Of a DNA stretch of 64,000 nt, positions 34,571 to 42,141 are shown in pieces. Numbering within the stretch: the first letter of the stretch is position 1; the number at the start of each line of letters is the position of its first letter. Source of the stretch: Candidatus Thiodiazotropha sp. (ex Codakia rugifera) (GTDB taxonomy: Bacteria; Pseudomonadota; Gammaproteobacteria; Chromatiales; Chromatiaceae); assembly GCA_025656675.1 (NCBI GenBank), contig JAHXHN010000002.1, forward strand, positions 186,001 through 250,000. The letters run 5' to 3'. The notes under the pieces are model-generated. The model was given only the letters and a program-made list of their open reading frames with translations. It was not told the DNA's origin and searched no databases. Made by a program: the position numbers and the translations under genes.

Positions 34571-35545
34571 TTGGCTGAACATCCTGAATCACTCGATCTA
34601 ATCCTGGAACCCGCCGACAACGAAAGGTTGGCCAATCTTTGTGGTCAGCTTGATGAGCATCTGCGGCACATTGAGCGACGTCTGGGCATTGAGATCAACA
34701 ATCGTGGCAATCGCTTTCGTCTGATTGGCGAACGCCCCGCCATTCAAGCGGGTGAACAGGTACTGCAGGATCTCTATCAGGCCGCTACCAGCGAGTTGTT
34801 GGATCCCCAGCGGGTACATCTCTTCCTGCAGGAGGCAGGGGTTGACGAACTGCTGGAGCAGCAGGGAACAAATGATCTGCCCGAGACGGTGATCAAGACC
34901 CGTCGTGGACTGGTCCGGCCACGTGGAGTCAATCAGAAGGAGTACCTGCATAAGGTGCTGACCCATGATATCAACTTTGGTGTAGGACCCGCCGGTACCG
35001 GCAAGACCTACCTGGCTGTTGCGAGTGCCGTCGATGCCCTGGAACGTGATCAGGTGAGGCGAATACTGCTGGTACGCCCTGCGGTAGAGGCAGGGGAACG
35101 GCTTGGATTTTTACCGGGTGATCTGGCGCAAAAGATCGATCCCTACCTGCGGCCACTCTATGATGCACTCTATGAAATGCTCGGTTTTGAAAAAGTGGCA
35201 AAATTGGTGGAGCGTAATATCATCGAAATTGCCCCACTGGCCTATATGCGCGGCCGTACCCTGAATGAGTCGTTCGTGATACTCGATGAGGCGCAGAACA
35301 CAACCCCGGAACAGATGAAGATGTTCCTCACCCGGATTGGTTTTGGCTCCACAGCAGTGATTACCGGTGATGTAACCCAGATCGACCTGCCCCGCGGTCA
35401 GCAATCAGGTCTACGTCAGGCATCTGAAGTACTGACCCATGTAGAGGGTATCAGCTTTACTTTTTTTAATGCCAGGGATGTGGTACGCCATCCTGTCGTG
35501 CAGCGGATTGTGCGTGCTTACGACGAGTTTGATCGAAAGGCTTGA
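34571..35545 (+). CDS. ybeZ: PhoH-like ATPase YbeZ
   Basis: 324 residues from TTG 34571, preceded by AGGAATGACTT. No ATG start preserves the conserved N-terminus (LILEPADNERLANLCGQLDEHL), so the rare TTG is chosen. The PhoH domain has Walker A GPAGTGKTYLA (about 136-146), LVRPAVEAGERLGFLPGD and Walker B FVILDEAQNTTPEQMK. It works with the RNase YbeY in ribosome maturation and quality control. Located between miaB and ybeY as in E. coli. Confidence 0.95.
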   Translation: MAEHPESLDLILEPADNERLANLCGQLDEHLRHIERRLGIEINNRGNRFRLIGERPAIQAGEQVLQDLYQAATSELLDPQRVHLFLQEAGVDELLEQQGTNDLPETVIKTRRGLVRPRGVNQKEYLHKVLTHDINFGVGPAGTGKTYLAVASAVDALERDQVRRILLVRPAVEAGERLGFLPGDLAQKIDPYLRPLYDALYEMLGFEKVAKLVERNIIEIAPLAYMRGRTLNESFVILDEAQNTTPEQMKMFLTRIGFGSTAVITGDVTQIDLPRGQQSGLRQASEVLTHVEGISFTFFNARDVVRHPVVQRIVRAYDEFDRKA

Positions 35546-35555
35546 ACCGCCGGCG

Positions 35556-36019
35556 ATGACCTCCCTTGTCCTGGAAATACAGAAGGCCACCGAGGTTACC
35601 GCGGGCCTGCCATCGGAAGATGCATTCAAGCAGTGGATCGAGGCCGCTCTGCCACAGAACCATGATCCTGTGGAGTTGGTGATCCGTCTGGTTGACGAAG
35701 CTGAAAGCCGGCAACTCAATCGTGATTACAGGGGCAAAGACAACCCTACCAACGTACTCTCCTTTCCATTCGAAGCCCCTGCTGAGGTACCTGTGTCGCT
35801 TCTGGGGGACCTGGTTATCTGTGTCCAGATTGTGGCTCGTGAGGCTACTGAGCAAGGTAAAAGTCCAGCAGCCCATTGGGCGCATATGGTTGTGCATGGT
35901 GTATTACATCTATTGGGTTATGATCACATAACCGATGCCGAAGCCCAGATCATGGAAGAGCGGGAACGTATTGTCCTACATGACCTGCATTTTCCCGATC
36001 CCTATGAAGACAAGGACTG

Positions 36020-36020
<1 letters not shown>
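35556..36020 (+). CDS. ybeY: Endoribonuclease YbeY
   Basis: 154 residues from ATG 35556, 10 bases after ybeZ. The metal-binding signature HMVVHGVLHLLGYDH (about 113-127) gives the three His ligands of the single-strand RNase; NRDYRGKDNPTNVLSFPF and LGDLVICVQIV are the other conserved strands. It acts in 16S rRNA 3' end maturation. Its TGA overlaps the ATG of the next (broken) gene. Confidence 0.95.
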
Positions 36021-36350
<330 letters not shown>

Positions 36351-36406
36351 ATATCGGCAACTGGATGATTAGCACGGAGGTTATTTCAACCTGACAGGGA
36401 GAATGG

Positions 36407-36805
36407 ATGATGATTCAGGTTCAGTGGAGTAGGAAATTCGAAGTAGGACATGAGAGAATTGATTCCGAGCATAAGATCTTTCTCGGCTTGATTCGTGATG
36501 TGTCTCTAGCACCGCAGCAGGGTATGCAAAAAGAGAGAATCCTCAGGCATCTGAATGAGGTCAATAAATATGCCGTATTTCATTTCACCAGTGAAGAGAA
36601 CATCATGTTTGATGTGACCTATCCGGATCGAGAGAGGCATATCAAGGAGCATGAGTTATTGCTGGCATTATTAACCGACAAGACTCACCAATATAGGTCT
36701 GAGGAGATTGCATTGGACGATATCGTCAGTTATCTGTTTGAATGGTTTGCCCTCCACACCACCCAGATCGATACCAAGCTATCCCGCTACATTTCCAATG
36801 TTTAG
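36407..36805 (+). CDS. Bacteriohemerythrin
   Basis: 132 residues. The di-iron ligand pattern is complete: HERIDSEHKIF (about 16-26), HFTSEENIM (about 57-65), HIKEHELLL (about 77-85) and HTTQID (about 118-123). Such proteins bind O2 reversibly for sensing, storage or delivery. It stands where ybeX-lnt would normally be continuous, just after the corC remnant, with a GACAGGGAG site upstream. Its insertion may be connected with the loss of corC. Confidence 0.93.
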   Translation: MMIQVQWSRKFEVGHERIDSEHKIFLGLIRDVSLAPQQGMQKERILRHLNEVNKYAVFHFTSEENIMFDVTYPDRERHIKEHELLLALLTDKTHQYRSEEIALDDIVSYLFEWFALHTTQIDTKLSRYISNV

Positions 36806-36844
36806 CGGATTTGGTGACAGATTGAGTAACATCCGGACCTGATT

Positions 36845-38380
36845 TTGCAGCTAACTGGTAATCACATACTGACAAGATTGCTGCAATATCCACGTCTGCT
36901 GGGGTTGGCGGCAGGTGCGATGACTACCCTGGCGTACGCCCCATTCAATCTTTGGATAATGGCCGTTATTGGGCCGGCGCTGCTGTTTGTCCTGTGGTTG
37001 GATAGACGCTATTCACCCTTTCAGACAGGTTTTGCATACGGTTTGGGTTTCATGGGCAGTGGGGTCTCATGGTTGCATGTCAGCATTGCTCAGTTTGGCG
37101 ACCTGGGTTGGCTTTTTCCCCTTGTACTGACCCTTGGATTCATCGCCTTGATGGCCCTCTATTATGCTTGTCTGGGCTGGTTGATTGGACGTTTCATTGC
37201 TTCAAGGCAGGTCCTGCTTTTGTTGGTGTTTCCTGCCCTATGGGTACTGATGGAGTGGTTGCGCGGTTGGTTTCTGACGGGTTTTCCCTGGTTGCAGATA
37301 GGCTACTCACAAATTGACTCCCCATTGGCAGGTTATGCGCCCCTGTTAGGTGTGTTGGGGATCAGTTGGATGGTACTGGTGTCCACCGGTCTGCTGTTAT
37401 CGCTAGCCACCCCGGGACGAATCCGGTTAGGAATGGGGGGTGGATTGGCCTTGATCTGGTTGGGCGGTTGGCTGTTGGGACAGACCCATTGGAGCCAGCC
37501 AATCGGCGATCCTCTACGCGTTGCCATGGTGCAGGGTAATATTCCACAGGCGGAAAAGTGGGCACCCGAGCAGTTGGTGCCCAGTTTGGTATTGTATGCG
37601 AAAAAGGCAAAGGAAAATCTCGATCGTGATCTGGTGGTATGGCCGGAGACAGCTGTATCCGCATTTCAGTTTCAGGTCGATGAACCCTTTATTCAGCCGC
37701 TCGAAAATACAGTAAAAAAACAGGGTTCTCACCTGGTGTTCGGTGTTGTGCAGATGGACGAGGCCCGCGAGCATTATTTCAATGCCATGGTTGCATTGGG
37801 TAACGATGAGCGAGACCACTACTACAAACGCCACCTGGTGCCATTTACCGAATATCTGCCATGGAAGCGACTGTTCTGGCCTTTGATCGATCTGTTTACT
37901 ATTCCAATGTCGGATTTCAGTACCCGTCAAGAGGAAAAGCCGCTGATGCGAGTCGGGGAGTACCAGGCGGGGATGTCGATCTGTTACGAAGATGCATTCG
38001 GCAGTGAGATGATTCAAGCACTACCGGAAGCAGCCTATCTCATCAATGCAAGCAATGATGCCTGGTTCGGTAAATCACTGGCTCCCTATCAGCACCTGCA
38101 GATTGCCAGAATGCGGGCTTTGGAGGCAGGACGCTATCTACTCCGCTCAACCAATACCGGTATCTCAGCGATTATTGGGCCCAGAGGGGAGATCGTGGCG
38201 CGATCGCCCCTATTGGAAGTTGACGTGTTGAAAGGGGAAATCTTACCGATGCAGGGTGATACGCCCTACTCAAGGATTGGAAATCTCGGCATCTTGGCGC
38301 TGTTGGTAGTTGTTCTGATTGGGGCCTTTCCCTGTGGCTATTCAAGATTTGGACAAAGCTGTGGTAAGGATCAGCAGTGA
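36845..38380 (+). CDS. lnt: Apolipoprotein N-acyltransferase
   Basis: 511 residues, with about six to eight membrane helices in the first 200 and the last 25 residues, and a periplasmic nitrilase-like domain between. The catalytic triad can be seen as Glu in VVWPETAV, Lys in YYKRHLVPFTEYLPW, and Cys in SICYEDAFG. It N-acylates the lipid-modified Cys of lipoproteins, the last maturation step. The reading frame begins at TTG 36845 with a weak site; a downstream ATG would cut into the first helix. Position at the end of the miaB-ybeX series supports the call. Confidence 0.95.
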   Translation: MQLTGNHILTRLLQYPRLLGLAAGAMTTLAYAPFNLWIMAVIGPALLFVLWLDRRYSPFQTGFAYGLGFMGSGVSWLHVSIAQFGDLGWLFPLVLTLGFIALMALYYACLGWLIGRFIASRQVLLLLVFPALWVLMEWLRGWFLTGFPWLQIGYSQIDSPLAGYAPLLGVLGISWMVLVSTGLLLSLATPGRIRLGMGGGLALIWLGGWLLGQTHWSQPIGDPLRVAMVQGNIPQAEKWAPEQLVPSLVLYAKKAKENLDRDLVVWPETAVSAFQFQVDEPFIQPLENTVKKQGSHLVFGVVQMDEAREHYFNAMVALGNDERDHYYKRHLVPFTEYLPWKRLFWPLIDLFTIPMSDFSTRQEEKPLMRVGEYQAGMSICYEDAFGSEMIQALPEAAYLINASNDAWFGKSLAPYQHLQIARMRALEAGRYLLRSTNTGISAIIGPRGEIVARSPLLEVDVLKGEILPMQGDTPYSRIGNLGILALLVVVLIGAFPCGYSRFGQSCGKDQQ

Positions 38381-38482
38381 AGGTGCTTTCATTATAGATA
38401 AGTATAGGCTTGATATGCTGGCTTGATTACAATGATTTGCCAACGCATCTGAAATCCACTTTTTTACCATGATTGAGAAACG

Positions 38483-39253
38483 ATGAAGAAATGTATCTTG
38501 ATAACCGGTGCCTCGTCCGGATTTGGTGAGGCCTGTGCGCGTCGCTTTGCAGCGGCTGGTGATGATCTTGTACTGTGTGCCCGGCGTTTGCAGCGACTGA
38601 AGGAGCTGCAGGCATCCCTCTCAAGTCTTTGTCGGGTACATATTCAGTCATTGGATGTTACCGACCGACAGGCGGTAGAGGATTTTCTTCCCTCACTTCC
38701 AGATTCGTTTCAGGGTATTGATGTATTGGTGAACAATGCCGGACTGGCCTTAGGTATGGAGCCGGCCTACGAAGTCGATATCAATGACTGGGAAACAATG
38801 GTCGACACCAACATCAAGGGTCTGATGCGTATTACCCGGCAGATTTTACCCGGAATGGTCAAAAGGAGACGGGGTCATATTGTCAATATAGGTTCAGTGG
38901 CAGGTAACTGGCCCTATCCAGGTGGAAATGCTTATGGAGCGAGCAAGGCGTTTGTAAAACAATTCTCCAGGGGGTTGAGGGCCGACCTGCTGGGGACGCC
39001 ACTTCGTGTCACTAACATTGAGCCCGGATTGGCGGAGACGGAGTTCTCTCTGGTGCGGATGAAAGGGGATGCCGGGAAAGCTGGCGATGTCTACACCGGC
39101 ACCCACCCCTTGTCAGCAGAAGACATTGCCGAGATGGTTTTTTGGGTAACCTCCTTGCCTGCCCATGTCAATATAAATGCCCTGGAGGTAATGCCTGTTT
39201 GCCAGGCATGGAATCCACTGGCGATTGATCGCACCCTTGGAAACGAGCTTTGA
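38483..39253 (+). CDS. Short-chain dehydrogenase/reductase, YdfG-like
   Basis: 256 residues, classical SDR. The cofactor motif is GASSGFGE (about 8-15), NNAG at about 87-90, the catalytic Ser/Tyr/Lys is in NIGSVAGN and YGASKAF. The N-terminal CARR and the overall length resemble the YdfG group (3-hydroxy acid and serine dehydrogenases, NADP-preferring). Substrate unknown. A single gene 102 bases after lnt. Confidence 0.92.
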   Translation: MKKCILITGASSGFGEACARRFAAAGDDLVLCARRLQRLKELQASLSSLCRVHIQSLDVTDRQAVEDFLPSLPDSFQGIDVLVNNAGLALGMEPAYEVDINDWETMVDTNIKGLMRITRQILPGMVKRRRGHIVNIGSVAGNWPYPGGNAYGASKAFVKQFSRGLRADLLGTPLRVTNIEPGLAETEFSLVRMKGDAGKAGDVYTGTHPLSAEDIAEMVFWVTSLPAHVNINALEVMPVCQAWNPLAIDRTLGNEL

Positions 39254-39493
39254 AACTAGATTCCGCAGTTGACTGCTGATCTCTTACGTAAGGTAATGAA
39301 ATGCTGAATCAAATACTGAATTTTTTCCACACCCATTGGATGAGTTGTGGCACGCGACATGAATTTTTGAAAAATCCAGACGCACCCAACTGCATTGTCG
39401 TTATTGTCAAGGGAATAGCCATTAACGGCGAACGATGCCTTGCTTGGCACGCCGGGATTTCCCACAAATCCATGTTCAACTGCGGATTCTAGA

Positions 39494-39997
39494 TTGAAGG
39501 CACTGTTAATTTCCGCTGTCGAGCTTTGTCTGTTGCGCCGCGCTCCACAGGACCTGCCATCTTCAATCTTTTTATTGCAGCTTATGGTTGTGCTGAACCT
39601 GCTGGTCGGTATCGTGATGGTCGTCGATGCCCAATTTGGTATCGTTCGCGCCGTACTGGAAAACCTGTTTGGCGTGGCGTTAATGCTTGCTGTCATCTAT
39701 ATTGCACTGAGTCTGAGGAGTAAATTACCGCGTTTCATTCAGACTGCGACAGCCATGTTGTTGAGTGGTTTGTTTTTGAGCCTGTTGGCTCTACCGTTGG
39801 TTGCATGGGGACATCGCAGTGAATCGGCCGAGTCTGAACTGCTATTGTTGGTGCTGTTTATCTGGAGCATTGTGGTGCTTGGGCATATCATCCGTCATGC
39901 ATTTGAACTACCGTTGAACATGGGTATAGCTGCGGCCCTTCTCTATAACCTCATCGCGTGGAATTTGATGAGCCTTATATTCCCGGTTGCAGTCTGA
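39494..39997 (+). CDS. Integral membrane protein of unknown function
   Basis: 167 residues if started at TTG 39494, where the sequence begins to look genuine (LKALLISAVELCLLRRAPQDLPSS). Five hydrophobic segments can be seen (roughly 28-46, 56-72, 82-102, 112-132, 140-165). No motif is recognised. The last base of the stop codon is the first base of the mpl ATG (TGATG), so it is translationally linked to mpl and ubiX. The start is uncertain: the frame is open further upstream, but that part has poor coding character. Confidence 0.72.
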   Translation: MKALLISAVELCLLRRAPQDLPSSIFLLQLMVVLNLLVGIVMVVDAQFGIVRAVLENLFGVALMLAVIYIALSLRSKLPRFIQTATAMLLSGLFLSLLALPLVAWGHRSESAESELLLLVLFIWSIVVLGHIIRHAFELPLNMGIAAALLYNLIAWNLMSLIFPVAV

Positions 39998-41367
39998 TGC
40001 ATCTACATATCCTGGGTATCTGCGGTACTTTTATGGGGGGCATTGCACTTTTGGCGCGTGCCATGGGCCATCAGGTCAGTGGCTCTGACGCCAATGTCTA
40101 TCCACCTATGAGCACACAGTTGGAGCAGGCGGGAATTGTCTTGATGGAGGGATTCAAGGCGGAGCATCTGCAGCCGGTGCCTGATATCGTGGTTGTCGGC
40201 AATGCCATGTCACGAGGAAATCCGGCCGTCGAAGCAATGCTCAATCAGGGCATGCCCTATACCTCCGGTCCTCAATGGCTGGCCGAGCATGTTCTACAGG
40301 GAAGATGGGTGTTGGCGGTGGCAGGTACACATGGCAAGACCAGTACTGCCAGTCTACTGGCATGGATGCTTGAAGATGCAGGCATGCAACCAGGCTTTCT
40401 TATCGGAGGCGTGCCGGAGAACTTCGGTGTTTCGGCCCGTCTCGGCGAGTCGCCTTTTTTTGTTGTAGAGGCGGATGAGTACGATACAGCCTTTTTCGAT
40501 AAACGCTCAAAATTCATCCACTACCGTCCACGCACATTGTTGCTGAACAACCTGGAGTTTGATCATGCCGATATCTTTGATGATCTGGATATGATTCAGC
40601 GGCAGTTTCATCACCTGGTCAGGACAGTGCCTGCTCAGGGTTTGATCATCAGTCCACTCAATGACGGCAATCTAAGCGACGTTTTGGATAGGGGGGTTTG
40701 GACGCCCATGGAGTTTTTCGATCCCGATATTGAAGCCGGCTGGCATACAGAAAATGCGACGCCTGACGGCCATGGTTTTGATGTTATCTGCGAAGGTGAG
40801 TTTCAAGGTCGGGTCAACTGGGATCTGATTGGCCGACACAATATTGCGAATGCCCTGGGGGCTCTCGCTGCGGCCCGTCATGCAGGTGTGCCTGTCAAGG
40901 TGGCAATCCAATCACTGGGTCGTTATAAAAACGTCAAGCGTCGCATGGAGTTACGTGGGGAGATAGATGGAATACGGGTCTATGACGATTTTGCACACCA
41001 CCCCACTGCGATAGAGACTACCCTGGATGGTCTGCGCAAACAGGTGGGCGATGCACGTATCATCGCTTTACTGGAACCCAGGTCCAATACCATGAAGCAG
41101 GGTGTGCATGCGGATCAAATGGCTATTGCATTACGGGCAGCGGACCGGGTGATGATGTTTGTCCCCGATGATCTGCAATGGGATGCAGCTGCTTCCCTGG
41201 CTCCGCTGGGCAGTCGGGCAGCACTCTTTAATGACACCCTGTCGATGGTGACAGAAGTGGTTGAAATGGCCCAATCAGGCGATCATCTTTTAGTGATGAG
41301 CAATGGTGGCTTCGAAGCTATACACCAACGTCTGCTGGATGCGCTACAAGCGAGGGTGCCGGTTTGA
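39997..41367 (+). CDS. mpl: Mpl: muramate tripeptide ligase
   Basis: 456 residues from ATG 39997. The Mur ligase features are present: LHILGICGTFMGGIA (about 2-16), SGSDANVYPPMS, P-loop AGTHGKTSTAS (about 109-119), EADEYDTAFFDKRSKF, and the C-terminal DFAHHPTAI. Mpl joins the recycled L-Ala-gamma-D-Glu-meso-DAP tripeptide to UDP-MurNAc, so the organism recycles peptidoglycan. The next gene, ubiX, overlaps its stop by 4 bases. Confidence 0.96.
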   Translation: MHLHILGICGTFMGGIALLARAMGHQVSGSDANVYPPMSTQLEQAGIVLMEGFKAEHLQPVPDIVVVGNAMSRGNPAVEAMLNQGMPYTSGPQWLAEHVLQGRWVLAVAGTHGKTSTASLLAWMLEDAGMQPGFLIGGVPENFGVSARLGESPFFVVEADEYDTAFFDKRSKFIHYRPRTLLLNNLEFDHADIFDDLDMIQRQFHHLVRTVPAQGLIISPLNDGNLSDVLDRGVWTPMEFFDPDIEAGWHTENATPDGHGFDVICEGEFQGRVNWDLIGRHNIANALGALAAARHAGVPVKVAIQSLGRYKNVKRRMELRGEIDGIRVYDDFAHHPTAIETTLDGLRKQVGDARIIALLEPRSNTMKQGVHADQMAIALRAADRVMMFVPDDLQWDAAASLAPLGSRAALFNDTLSMVTEVVEMAQSGDHLLVMSNGGFEAIHQRLLDALQARVPV

Positions 41368-41978
41368 GTCGTGGTCCCGTTGCGGTTGCCATTACCGGTG
41401 CGTCCGGGAGTGCCTATGCAATACGTTTGATTGAATGTCTGATCGAAGCGGGCGAGGTACTCTATCTGATGATCAGTCAGGCAGGACAGATCGTGTTGAA
41501 AATGGAGTCTGATCTTGACTTGCCGAGTCAGCCCGCAGAGATACAAAAAATCCTGACTCGGCGATTTCAGGCCAAGCCTGGCCAATTACAGGTATTCGGT
41601 AGACAGCAGTGGATGGCGCCAGTGGCAAGTGGATCCAATCCACCGCGTGCGATGGTAGTCTGTCCCTGTACCACAGGTACGCTGTCGGCTATTGCCTGTG
41701 GTGCCAGCAACGATCTGATAGAACGTGCTGCGGATGTGGTGTTGAAGGAGCGATGTAAGCTTATCCTGGTGGTGCGTGAGACACCATTTTCTGATATCCA
41801 CCTGGAGAATATGCTTAAACTGAGTCGTATGGGAGTAGTGATCATGCCCGCCAATCCTGGTTTTTATCACAACCCGAATTCAGTGGAAGAGATAGTCGAT
41901 TTCATGGTTTCCCGAATTCTTGATCAACTCAATGTTGAACATCGGTTAATGCCGAGATGGGGGGAGCACACTGACTAG
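41364..41978 (+). CDS. ubiX: Flavin prenyltransferase UbiX
   Basis: 204 residues from TTG 41364 in a TTGA overlap with mpl. The FMN-binding start VAITGASGSAYAIRL (about 7-21) and the C-terminal IMPANPGFYHNPNSVEEIVDFMVSRILDQL are characteristic. UbiX makes the prenylated FMN cofactor of UbiD decarboxylases in ubiquinone synthesis. No ubiD is present here. The mpl-ubiX pairing occurs in other proteobacteria. Confidence 0.95.
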   Translation: MSRGPVAVAITGASGSAYAIRLIECLIEAGEVLYLMISQAGQIVLKMESDLDLPSQPAEIQKILTRRFQAKPGQLQVFGRQQWMAPVASGSNPPRAMVVCPCTTGTLSAIACGASNDLIERAADVVLKERCKLILVVRETPFSDIHLENMLKLSRMGVVIMPANPGFYHNPNSVEEIVDFMVSRILDQLNVEHRLMPRWGEHTD

Positions 41979-42141
41979 GTGTGGTCTCGGAGTTGTTTCC
42001 TGCGAGGGTAGAAACGACGGCACATCGAGATGCGAGCTGGTGTGTGCGTATTGTTAAATCGCACATAATGATCGATGTTTTTTCGTGACTGCAACAGGAC
42101 TGTATTATTTCATCTCTCAGACCGCTTGATGAGGAGAAAAA

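Noticed and set aside
39256..39492. Frames on both strands between the SDR gene and the membrane protein
   Set aside because: The plus frame (39301-39492) has only a weak AAGG site and no recognisable domain. The minus frame runs antisense into the membrane protein. I see no protein family and cannot support a remnant.
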